Under the pieces are notes generated by a model, which saw nothing but the letters and a program-made list of their open reading frames with translations, searched no databases and was not told where the DNA came from. The position numbers were made by a program, and so were the translations under genes. Source: Budorcas taxicolor (Eukaryota; Chordata; Mammalia; Artiodactyla; Bovidae). Taken from it: DNA of 64,000 nucleotides. Shown one piece after another: positions 34,501 to 46,200 of this stretch (its first letter is position 1; each line of letters opens with the position of its first letter). The stretch lies in assembly GCF_023091745.1 (NCBI RefSeq), contig NW_026291482.1, forward strand, positions 248,001-312,000, in the 5' to 3' direction.

Positions 34501-37500
34501 AGGGCTGTGCCACGTGCCACCTTGGTGTGAGTCGATCCTCGGCGTGAAAGACGAGCCGGTGAAGGGAAAAGAGGTTCTTCTGGAATGGACTGAGACATCT
34601 GGGGGACTCTTGGAATGGTGGCACGACCCTGGAGTTCCTCTCGCCGTTCCTGTTGAGAGGGCCTCCTCTTGAGATGCGTCGGGAACGCCAGGAACTCTTT
34701 CCCGACGAAGCAGGGAAAGGATCCCTCATCTCGAGCTACGAGGCGGAAACGGGGCTCCTCTGGATGTGGACGGGACCCTCGTGATTCCTGTCGAGTGGAG
34801 ACGGGTATGTCGGGGAACTTCTTGATTTGCACCAAGGGTGTGAAGGACCCTTTCGAAGTTCCAGAGGTGAGGTGTGATCAGCCTCCAGACGCCTCAGCGG
34901 AAATGGGCCTCATCTCGCCTGGAAGGGAGAACCTCCTGGATTTTCTCGAGTTGCGGCAGGTCTTCTCGAGTTACGACGGGGACCTCAGGGACCCGCTCTG
35001 GTGGCCTTAGGAAAGGCCAGTCCCCATGCGAGTTGCTAGGGGACCTCTCGGGATTCCTCTCCCGTCCAGGCCGGGGCCTCAGTCCTTGTGTGGAATCGGG
35101 GCCGGAACCTGAGGATTCCTCTCCAGTGTTGCCATGGATCTTGGGGTGCTTCTGAGTCTCCCCAGGGGAGTCAGGCCTCGTCTCGAGTGGGGGCATGCAC
35201 GTGCGATTTCCTCCCAAGCTGCAGCAGTAGGGTCACGCTTCCTGTCACGTGGATCAAGGGATCTGTGGCTTTCCCTCGAGGCTGTCCCTCGAGGCTTTCC
35301 CACGAGGCTTTCCCACAGGGCTGTGCCACGTGCCACCTTGGTGTGAGTCGATCCTCGGCGTGAAAGACGAGCCGGTGAAGGGAAAAGAGGTTCCTCTGGA
35401 ATGGACTGAGACATCTGGGGGACTCTTGGAATGGTGACACGACCCTGGAGTTCCTCTCTCCGTTCCTGTTGAGAGGGCCTCCTCTTGAGATGCGACGGGA
35501 ACGCCGGGAACTCTTTCCCGACGAAGCAGGGAAAGGATCCCTCATCTCGAGCTACGAGGCGGAAACGGGGCTCCTCTGGATGTGGGCTGGACCCTCGTGA
35601 TTCCTCTCGAGTGGAGACGGGTATGTCGGGGAACTTCTTGATTTGCACCAAGGGTGTGAAGGACCCTTTCGAAGTTCCAGAGGGGAGGTGTGATCAGCCT
35701 CGAGACGCCTCAGCGGAAATGGGCCTCATCTCGCCTGGAGGGGAGAACCTCCTGGATTTTCTCGAGTTGGGGCAGGTCTTCTCGAGTTACGACGGGGACC
35801 TCAGGGACCCGCTCTGGTGGCCTCAGGAAAGGCCAGTCCCCATGCGAGTTGCTAGGGGACCTCTCGGGATTCCTCTCCCGTCCATGCCGGGGCCTCAGTC
35901 CTTGTGTGGAGTCGGGGCCGGAACCTGAGGATTCCTCTCCAGTGTTGCCATGGATCTTGGGGTGCTTCTGAGTCTCCCCAGGGGAGTCAGGCCTCGTCTC
36001 GAGTGGGGGCATGCACGTGCGCTTTCCTCCCGAGCTGCAGCAGTAGTGTCACGCTTCCTGTCACGTGGATCAAGGGATCTGTGGCTTTCCCTCGAGGCTG
36101 TCCCTCGAGGCTTTCCCAAGATGCTTTCCCACAGGGCTGTGCCACGTGCCACCTTGGTGTGAGTCGATCCTCGTCGTGAAAGACGAGCCGGTGAAGGGAA
36201 AAGAGGTTCCCCTGGAATGGACTGAGACATCTGGGGGACTCTTGGAATGGTGGCACGACCCTGGAGTTCCTCTCGCCGTTCCTGTTGAGAGGGCCTCCTC
36301 TTGAGATGCGACGGGAACGCCGGGAACTCTTTCCCGACGAAGCAGGGAAAGGATCCCTCATCTCGAGCTACGAGGCGGAAACGGGGCTCCTCTGGATGTG
36401 GACGGGACCCTCGTGATTCCTGTCGAGTGGAGACGGGTATGTCGGGGAACTTCTTGATTTGCACCAAGGGTGTGAAGGACCCTTTCGAAGTTCCAGAGGG
36501 GAGGTGTGATCAGCCTCGAGACGCCTCAGCGGAAATGGGCCTCCTCTCGCCTGGAGGGGAGAACCTCCTGGATTTTCTCGAGTTGCGGCAGGTCTTCTCG
36601 AGTTACGACGGGGACCTCAGGGACCCGCTCTGGTGGCCTCAGGAAAGGCCAGTCCCCATGCGAGTTGCTAGGGGACCTCTCGGGATTCCTCTCCCGTCCA
36701 TGCCGGGGCCTCAGTCCTTGTGTGGAGTCGGGGCCGGAACCTGAGGATTCCTCTCCAGTGTTGCCATGGATCTTGGGGTGCTTCTGAGTCTCCCCAGGGG
36801 AGTCAGGCCTCGTCTCGAGTGGGGGCATGCACGTGCGCTTTCCTCCCGAGCTGCAGCAGTAGTGTCACGCTTCCTGTCACGTGGATCAAGGGATCTGTGG
36901 CTTTCCCTCGAGGCTGTCCATCGAGGCTTTCCCAAGATGCTTTCCCACAGGGCTGTGCCACGTGCCACCTTGGTGTGAGTCGATCCTCGGCGTGAAAGAC
37001 GAGCCGGTGAAGGGAAAAGAGGTTCCCCTGGAATGGACTGAGACATCTGGGGGACTCTTGGAATGGTGGCACGACCCTGGAGTTCCTCTCGCCGTTCCTG
37101 TTGAGAGGGCCTTCTCTTGAGATGCGACGGGAACGCCGGGAACTCTTTCCCGACGAAGCAGGGAAAGGATCCCTCATCTCGAGCTACGAGGCGGAAACGG
37201 GGCTCCTCTGGATGTGGGCGGGACCCTCGTGATTCCTCTCGAGTGGAGACGGGTATGTCGGGGAACTTCTTGATTTGCACCAAGGGTGTGAAGGACCCTT
37301 TCGAAGTTCCAGAGGTGAGGTGTGATCAGCCTCGAGACGCCTCAGCGGAAATGGGCCTCCTCTCGCCTGGAGGGGAGAACCTCCTGGATTTTCTCGAGTT
37401 GCGGCAGGTCTTCTCGAGTTACGACGGGGACCTCAGGGACCCGCTCTGGTGGCCTCAGGAAAGGCCAGTCCCCATGCGAGTTGCTAGGGGACCTCTCGGG

Positions 37501-38469
37501 ATTCCTCTCCCGTCCATGCCGGGGCCTCAGTCCTTGTGTGGAGTCGGGGCCAGAACCTGAGGATTCCTCTCCAGTGTTGCCATGGATCTTGGGGTGCTTC
37601 TGAGTCTCCCCAGGGGAGTCAGGCCTCGTCTCGAGTGGGGGCATGCACGTGCGCTTTCCTCCCGAGCTGCAGCAGTAGTGTCACGCTTCCTGTCACGTGG
37701 ATCAAGGGATCTGTGGCTTTCCCTCGAGGCTGTCCCTCGAGGCTTTCCCACGAGGCTTTCCCACAGGGCTGTGCCACGTGCCACCTTGGTGTGAGTCGAT
37801 CCTCGGCGTGAAAGACGAGCCGGTGAAGGGAAAAGAGGTTCTTCTGGAATGGACTGAGACATCTGGGGGACTCTTGGAATGGTGGCACGACCCTGGAGTT
37901 CCTCTCGCCGTTCCTGTTGAGAGGGCCTCCTCTTGAGATGCGTCGGGAACGCCGGGAACTCTTTCCCGACGAAGCAGGGAAAGGATCCCTCATCTCGAGC
38001 TACGAGGCGGAAACGGGGCTCCTCTGGATGTGGACGGGACCCTCGTGATTCCTGTCGAGTGGAGACGGGTATGTCGGGGAACTTCTTGATTTGCACCAAG
38101 GGTGTGAAGGACCCTTTCGAAGTTCCAGAGGTGAGGTGTGATCAGCCTCGAGACGCCTCAGCGGAAATGGGCCTCATCTCGCCTGGAAGGGAGAACCTCC
38201 TGGATTTTCTCGAGTTGCGGCAGGTCTTCTCGAGTTACGACGGGGACCTCAGGGACCCGCTCTGGTGGCCTTAGGAAAGGCCAGTCCCCATGCGAGTTGC
38301 TAGGGGACCTCTCGGGATTCCTCTCCCGTCCAGGCCGGGGCCTCAGTCCTTGTGTGGAATCGGGGCCGGAACCTGAGGATTCCTCTCCAGTGTTGCCATG
38401 GATCTTGGGGTGCTTCTGAGTCTCCCCAGGGGAGTCAGGCCTCGTCTCGAGTGGGGGCATGCACGTGCG
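32591..38469. repeat. 3264-bp tetramer offset duplication
   Basis: 32591-35205 matches 35855-38469 at an offset of 3264 bp (four monomers). The left limit is set by 32590 (C) against 35854 (G), and the right by 35206 (A) against 38470 (C). The matched part includes the 2448-bp trimer members, plus GGTTCTTCTGG, GCGTCGGG, GGAAGGGAG, GGCCTTAGG and GGAATCGGG variants near 34577-35098 and 37841-38360. A few single-base differences are seen, such as GTCTGGG near 33466 and ATGTGGGGGATC near 33993 in the left copy only. Sequence 35206-35854 is a separate monomer part that reappears at 39286 onward. Confidence 0.82.
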
Positions 38470-39116
38470 CTTTCCTCCCGAGCTGCAGCAGTAGTGTCAC
38501 GCTTCCTGTCACGTGGATCAAGGGATCTGTGGCTTTCCCTCGAGGCTGTCCCTCGAGGCTTTCCCACGAGGCTTTCCCACAGGGCTGTGCCACGTGCCAC
38601 CTTGGTGTGAGTCGATCCTCGGCGTGAAAGACGAGCCGGTGAAGGGAAAAGAGGTTCCTCTGGAATGGACTGAGACATCTGGGGGACTCTTGGAATGGTG
38701 GCACGACCCTGGGGTTCCTCCCGCCGTTCCTGTTGAGAGGGCCTCCTCTTGAGATGCGACGGGAACGCCGTGAACTCTTTCCCGACGAAGCAGGGAAAGG
38801 ATCCCTCATCTCGAGCTACGAGGCGGAAACGGGGCTCCTCTGGATGTGGGCGGGACCCTCGTGATTCCTCTCGAGTGGAGACGGGTATGTCGGGGAACTT
38901 CTTGATTTGCACCAAGGTTGTGAAGGACCCTTTCGAAGTTCCAGAGGTGAGGTGTGATCAGCCTCGAGACGCCTCAGCGGAAATGGGCCTCATCTCGCCT
39001 GGAGGGGAGAACCTCCTGGATTTTCTCGAGCTGCGGCAGGTCTTCTCGAGTTACGACAGGGACCTCAGGGACCCGCTCTGGTGGCCTCAGGAAAGGCCAG
39101 TCCCCATGCGATTTGC
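38470..39116. repeat. Block matching a monomer 11 units upstream (within unit 48)
   Basis: This 647-bp stretch matches 29494-30140 at an offset of 8976 bp (11 monomers), including CTGGGGTTCCTCCC, CGCCGTGAAC, CAAGGTTGTG, CTCGAGCTGCGG and ACGACAGGGACC. Sequence to its left continues the 3264-bp duplication. Sequence to its right, from about 39148, resumes the monomer type seen at 35069 onward (offset 4080), including GTGCGATTTCC and AGGGTCACGC. It therefore reads as a patch spliced between two neighbours that are otherwise adjacent in the duplicated unit. Unequal exchange or gene conversion would both give this. Confidence 0.72.
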
Positions 39117-42100
39117 TAGGGGACCTCTCGGGATTCCTCTCCCGTCCAGGCCGGGGCCTCAGTCCTTGTGTGGAGTCGGGGCCGGAACTTGAGGATTCCT
39201 CTCCAGTGTTGCCATGGATCTTGGGGTGCTTCTGAGTCTCCCCAGGGGAGTCAGGCCTCGTCTCGAGTGGGGGCATGCACGTGCGATTTCCTCCCGAGCT
39301 GCAGCAGTAGGGTCACGCTTCCTGTCACGTGGATCAAGGGATCTGTGGCTTTCCCTCGAGGCTGTCCCTCGAGGCTTTCCCACGAGGCTTTCCCACAGGG
39401 CTGTGCCACGTGCCACCTTGGTGTGAGTCGATCCTCGGCGTGAAAGACGAGCCGGTGAAGGGAAAAGAGGTTCCTCTGGAATGGACTGAGACATCTAGGG
39501 GACTCTTGGAATGGTGACACGACCCTGGAGTTCCTCTCTCCGTTCCTGTTGAGAGGGCCTCCTCTTGAGATGCGACGGGAACGCCGGGAACTCTTTCCCG
39601 ACGAAGCAGGGAAAGGATCCCTCATCTCGAGCTACAAGGCGGAAACGGGGCTCCTCTGGATGTGGGCTGGACCCTCGTGATTCCTCTCGAGTGGAGACGG
39701 GTATGTCGGGGAACTTCTTGATTTGCACCAAGGGTGTGAAGGACCCTTTCGAAGTTCCAGAGGGGAGGTGTGATCAGCCTCGAGACGCCTCAGCGGAAAT
39801 GGGCCTCATCTCGCCTGGAGGGGAGAACCTCCTGGATTTTCTCGAGTTGGGGCAGGTCTTCTCGAGTTACGACGGGGACCTCAGGGACCCGCTCTGGTGG
39901 CCTCAGGAAAGGCCAGTCCCCATGCGAGTTGCTAGGGGACCTCTCGGGATTCCTCTCCCGTCCATGCCGGGGCCTCAGTCCTTGTGTGGAGTCGGGGCCG
40001 GAACCTGAGGATTCCTCTCCAGTGTTGCCATGGATCTTGGGGTGCTTCTGAGTCTCCCCAGGGGAGTCAGGCCTCGTCTCGAGTGGGGGCATGCACGTGC
40101 GCTTTCCTCCCGAGCAGCAGCAGTAGTGTCACGCTTCCTGTCACGTGGATCAAGGGATCTGTGGCTTTCCCTCGAGGCTGTCCCTCGAGGCTTTCCCAAG
40201 ATGCTTTCCCACAGGGCTGTGCCACGTGCCACCTTGGTGTGATTCGATCCTCGGCGTGAAAGACGAGCCGGTGAAGGGAAAAGAGGTTCCCCTGGAATGG
40301 ACTGAGACATCTGGGGGACTCTTGGAATGGTGGCACGACCCTGGAGTTCCTCTCGCCGTTCCTGTTGAGAGGGCCTTCTCTTGAGATGCGACGGGAACGC
40401 CGGGAACTCTTTCCCGACGAAGCAGGGAAAGGATCCCTCATCTCGAGCTACGAGGCGGAAACGGGGCTCCTCTGGATGTGGACGGGACCCTCGTGATTCC
40501 TGTCGAGTGGAGACGGGTATGTCGGGGAACTTCTTGATTTGCACCAAGGGTGTGAAGGACCCTTTCGAAGTTCCAGAGGGGAGGTGTGATCAGCCTCGAG
40601 ACGCCTCAGCGGAAATGGGCCTCCTCTCGCCTGGAGGGGAGAACCTACTGGATTTTCTCGAGTTGCGGCAGGTCTTCTCGAGTTACGACGGGGACCTCAG
40701 GGACACGCTCTGGTGGCCTCAGGAAAGGCCAGTCCCCATGCGAGTTGCTAGGGGACCTCTCGGGATTCCTCTCCTGTCCATGCCGGGGCCTCAGTCCTTG
40801 TGTGGAGTCGGGGCCGGAACCTGAGGATTCCTCTCCAGTGTTGCCATGGATCTTGGGGTGCTTCTGAGTCTCCCCAGGGGAGTCAGGCCTCGTCTCGAGT
40901 GGGGGCATGCACGTGCGCTTTCCTCCCGAGCTGCAGCAGTAGTGTCACGCTTCCTGTCACGTGGATCAAGGGATCTGTGGCTTTCCCTCGAGGCTTTCCC
41001 TCGAGGCTTTCCCACGAGGCTTTCCCACAGGGCTGTGCCACGTGCCACCTTTGTGTGAGTCAATCCTCGGCGTGAAAGACGAGCCGGTGAAGGGAAAAGA
41101 GGTTCCTCTGGAATGGACTGAGACATCTGGGAGACTCTTGGAATGGTGGCACGACACTGGAGTTCCTCTCGCCGTTCCGGTTGAGAGGGCCTCCTCTTGA
41201 GATGCGACGGGAACGCCGGGAACTCTTTCCCGACGAAGCAGGGAAAGGATCCCTCATCTCGAGCTACGAGGCGGAAACGGGGCTCCTCTGGATGTGGGCG
41301 GGACCCTCGTGATTCCTCTCGAGTGGAGACGGGTATGTCGGGGAACTTCTTGATTTGCACCAAGGGTGTGAAAGAACCTTTCGAAGTTCCAGAGGTGAGG
41401 TGTGATCAGCCTCGAGACGCCTCAGCGGAAATGGGCCTCATCTCGCCTGGAGGGGAGAACCTCCTGGATTTTCTCGAGTTGCGGCAGGTCTTCTCGAGTT
41501 ACGACGGGGACCTCAGGGACCCGCTCTGGTGGCCTCAGGAAAGGCCAGTCCCCATGCGAGTTGCTAGGGGACCTCTCGGGATTCCTCTCCCGTCCATGCC
41601 GGGGCCTCAGTCCTTGTGTGGAGTCGGGGCCGGAACCTGAGGATTCCTCTCCAGTGTTGCCATGGATCTTGGGGTGCTTCTGAGTCTCCCCAGGGGAGTC
41701 AGGCCTCGTCTCGAGTGGGGGCATGCACGTGCGCTTTCCTCCCGAGCAGCAGCAGTAGTGTCACGCTTCCTGTCACGTGGATCAAGGGATCTGTGGCTTT
41801 CCCTCGAGGCTGTCCCTCGAGGCTTTCCCAAGATGCTTTCCCACAGGGCTGTGCCACGTGCCACCTTGGTGTGAGTCGATCCTCGGCGTGAAAGACGAGC
41901 CGGTGAAGGGAAAAGAGGTTCCCCTGGAATGGACTGAGACATCTGGGGGACTCTTGGAATGGTGGCACGACCCTGGAGTTCCTCTCGCCGTTCCTGTTGA
42001 GAGGGCCTTCTCTTGAGATGCGACGGGAACGCCGGGAACTCTTTCCCGACGAAGCAGGGAAAGGATCCCTCATCTCGAGCTACGAGGCGGAAACGGGGCT

Positions 42101-45100
42101 CCTCTGGATGTGGGCGGGACCCTCGTGATTCCTCTCGAGTGGAGACGGGTATGTCGGGGAACTTCTTGATTTGCACCAAGGGTGTGAAGGACCCTTTCGA
42201 AGTTCCAGAGGTGAGGTGTGATCATCCTCGAGATGCCTCAGCGGAAATGGGCCTCCTCTCGCCTGGAGGGGAGAACCTCCTGGATTTTCTCGAGTTGCGG
42301 CAGGTCTTCTCGAGTTACGACGGGGACCTCAGGGACCCGCTCTGGTGGCCTCAGGAAAGGCCAGTCCCCATGCGAGTTGCTAGGGGACCTCTCGGGATTC
42401 CTCTCCCGTCCATGCCGGGGCCTCAGTCCTTGTGTGGAGTCGGGGCCAGAACCTGAGGATTCCTCTCCAGTGTTGCCATGGATCTTGGGGTGCTTCTGAG
42501 TCTCCCCAGGGGAGTCAGGCCTCGTCTCGAGTGGGGGCATGCACGTGCGCTTTCCTCCCGAGCTGCAGCAGTAGTGTCACGCTTCCTGTCACGTGGATCA
42601 AGGGATCTGTGGCTTTCCCTCGAGGCTGTCCCTCGAGGCTTTCCCACGAGGCTTTCCCACAGGGCTGTGCCACGTGCCACCTTGGTGTGAGTCGATCCTC
42701 GGCGTGAAAGACGAGCCGGTGAAGGGAAAAGAGGTTCTTCTGGAATGGACTGAGACATCTGGGGGACTCTTGGAATGGTGGCACGACCCTGGAGTTCCTC
42801 TCGCCATTCCTGTTGAGAGGGCCTCCTCTTGAGATGCGTCGGGAACGCCGGGAACTCTTTCCCGACGAAGCAGGGAAAGGATCCCTCATCTCGAGCTACG
42901 AGGCGGAAACGGGGCTCCTCTGGATGTGGGCTGGACCCTCGTGATTCCTCTCGAGTGGAGACGGGTATGTCGGGGAACTTCTTGATTTGCACCAAGGGTG
43001 TGAAGGAACCTTTCGAAGTTCCAGAGGGGAGGTGTGATCAGCCTCGAGACGCCTCAGCGGAAATGGGCCTCATCTCGCCTGGAGGGGAGAACCTCCTGGA
43101 TTTTCTCGAGTTGGGGCAGGTCTTCTCGAGTTACGACGGGGACCTCAGGGACCCGCTCTGGTGGCCTCAGGAAAGGCCAGTCCCCATGCGAGTTGCTAGG
43201 GGACCTCTCGGGATTCCTCTCCCGTCCATGCCGGGGCCTCAGTCCTTGTGTGGAGTCGGGGCCGGAACCTGAGGATTCCTCTCCAGTGTTGCCATGGATC
43301 TTGGGGTGCTTCTGAGTCTCCCCAGGGGAGTCAGGCCTCGTCTCGAGTGGGGGCATGCACGTGCGCTTTCCTCCCGAGCTGCAGCAGTAGTGTCACGCTT
43401 CCTGTCACGTGGATCATGGGATCTGTGGCTTTCCCTCGAGGCTGTCCCTCGAGGCTTTCCCACGAGGCTTTCCCACAGGGCTGTGCCACGTGCCACCTTG
43501 GTGTGAGTCGATCCTCGGCGTGAAAGACGAGCCGGTGAAGGGAAAAGAGGTTCCTCTGGAATGGACTGAGACATCTGGGGGACTCTTGGAATGGTGGCAC
43601 GACACTGGAGTTCCTCTCGCCGTTCCTGTTGAGAGGGCCTCCTCTTGAGATGCGACGGGAACGCCGGGAACTCTTTCCCGACGAAGCAGGGAAAGGATCC
43701 CTCATCTCGAGCTACGAGGCGGAAACGGGGCTCCTCTGGATGTGGGCGGGACCCTCGTGATTCCTCTCGAGTGGAGACGGGTATGTCGGGGAACCTCTTG
43801 ATTTGCACCAAGGGTGTGAAGGAACCTTTCGAAGTTCCAGAGGTGAGGTGTGATCAGCCTCGAGACGCCTCAGCGGAAATGGGCCTCATCTCGCCTGGAG
43901 GGGAGAACCTCCTGGATTTTCTCGAGTTGCGGCAGGTTTTCTCGAGTTACGACGGGGACCTCAGGGACCCGCTCTGGTGGCCTCAGGAAAGGCCAGTCCC
44001 CATGCGAGTTGCTAGGGGACCTCTCGGGATTCCTCTCCCGTCCATGCCGGGGCCTCAGTCCTTGTGTGGAGTCGGGGCCGGAACCTGAGGATTCCTCTCC
44101 AGTGTTGCCATGGATCTTGGGGTGCTTCTGAGTCTCCCCAGGGGAGTCAGGCCTCGTCTCGAGTGGGGGCATGCACGTGCGCTTTCCTCCCGAGCAGCAG
44201 CAGTAGTGTCACGCTTCCTGTCACGTGGATCAAGGGATCTGTGGCTTTCCCTCGAGGCTGTCCCTCGAGGCTTTCCCAAGATGCTTTCCCACAGGGCTGT
44301 GCCACGTGCCACCTTGGTGTGATTCGATCCTCGGCGTGAAAGACGAGCCGGTGAAGGGAAAAGAGGTTCCCCTGGAATGGACTGAGACATCTGGGGGACT
44401 CTTGGAATGGTGGCACGACCCTGGAGTTCCTCTCGCCGTTCCTGTTGAGAGGGCCTTCTCTTGAGATGCGACGGGAACGCCGGGAACTCTTTCCCGACGA
44501 AGCAGGGAAAGGATCCCTCATCTCGAGCTACGAGGCGGAAACGGGGCTCCTCTGGATGTGGACGGGACCCTCGTGATTCCTCTCGAGTGGAGACGGGTAT
44601 GTCGGGGAACTTCTTGATTTGCACCAAGGGTGTGAAGGACCCTTTCGAAGTTCCAGAGGGGAGGTGTGATCAGCCTCGAGACGCCTCAGCGGAAATGGGC
44701 CTCCTCTCGCCTGGAGGGGAGAACCTCCTGGATTTTCTCGAGTTGCGGCAGGTCTTCTCGAGTTACGACGGGGACCTCAGGGACCCGCTCTGGTGGCCTC
44801 AGGAAAGGCCAGTCCCCATGCGAGTTGCTAGGGGACCTCTCGGGATTCCTCTCCTGTCCATGCCGGGGCCTCAGTCCTTGTGTGGAGTCGGGGCCGGAAC
44901 CTGAGGATTCCTCTCCAGTGTTGCCATGGATCTTGGGGTGCTTCTGAGTCTCCCCAGGGGAGTCAGGCCTCGTCTCGAGTGGGGGCATGCACGTGCGCTT
45001 TCCTCCCGAGCTGCAGCAGTAGTGTCACGCTTCCTGTCACGTGGATCAAGGGATCTGTGGCTTTCCCTCGAGGCTTTCCCTCGAGGCTTTCCCACGAGGC

Positions 45101-46200
45101 TTTCCCACAGGGCTGTGCCACGTGCCACCTTTGTGTGAGTCAATCCTCGGCGTGAAAGACGAGCCGGTGAAGGGAAAAGAGGTTCCTCTGGAATGGACTG
45201 AGACATCTGGGAGACTCTTGGAATGGTGGCACGACACTGGAGTTCCTCTCGCCGTTCCGGTTGAGAGGGCCTCCTCTTGAGATGCGACGGGAACGCCGGG
45301 AACTCTTTCCCGACGAAGCAGGGAAAGGATCCCTCATCTCGAGCTACGAGGCGGAAACGGGGCTCCTCTGGATGTGGGCGGGACCCTCGTGATTCCTCTC
45401 GAGTGGAGACGGGTATGTCGGGGAACTTCTTGATTTGCACCAAGGGTGTGAAGGAACCTTTCGAAGTTCCAGAGGTGAGGTGTGATCAGCCTCGAGACGC
45501 CTCAGCGGAAATGGGCCTCATCTCGCCTGGAGGGGAGAACCTCCTGGATTTTCTCGAGTTGCGGCAGGTCTTCTCGAGTTACGACGGGGACCTCAGGGAC
45601 CCGCTCTGGTGGCCTCAGGAAAGGCCAGTCCCCATGCGAGTTGCTAGGGGACCTCTCGGGATTCCTCTCCCGTCCATGCCGGGGCCTCAGTCCTTGTGTG
45701 GAGTCGGGGCCGGAACCTGAGGATTCCTCTCCAGTGTTGCCATGGATCTTGGGGTGCTTCTGAGTCTCCCCAGGGGAGTCAGGCCTCGTCTCGAGTGGGG
45801 GCATGCACGTGCGCTTTCCTCCCGAGCAGCAGCAGTAGTGTCACGCTTCCTGTCACGTGGATCAAGGGATCTGTGGCTTTCCCTCGAGGCAGTCCCTCGA
45901 GGCTTTCCCAAGATGCTTTCCCACAGGGCTGTGCCACGTGCCACCTTGGTGTGAGTCGATCCTCGGCGTGAAAGACGAGCCGGTGAAGGGAAAAGAGGTT
46001 CCCCTGGAATGGACTGAGACATCTGGGGGACTCTTGGAATGGTGGCACGACCCTGGAGTTCCTCTCGCCGTTCCTGTTGAGAGGGCCTTCTCTTGAGATG
46101 CGACGGGAACGCCGGGAACTCTTTCCCGACGAAGCAGGGAAAGGATCCCTCATCTCGAGCTACGAGGCGGAAACGGGGCTCCTCTGGATGTGGACGGGAC
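39117..46200. repeat. 4080-bp five-monomer duplication (units 50-52 and 55-57)
   Basis: From about 39.9 to 42.1 kb the sequence matches about 44.0 to 46.2 kb at an offset of 4080 bp. Shared private variants are GAGCAGCAGCAG, which removes PstI (near 40114, 44194, and again one repeat later), GGTGTGATTCG (near 40237 and 44317), CTCCTGTCCATG (near 40773 and 44853), TGGGAGACTC (near 41129 and 45209) and CGTTCCGGTTG (near 41174 and 45254). A few differences exist: ACCTACTGG near 40645, GGACACGC near 40703 and AAAGAACC near 41371 are in the left copy only. Units 53-54 between the copies are of the ordinary type. Right-hand limits are approximate. Confidence 0.8.
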
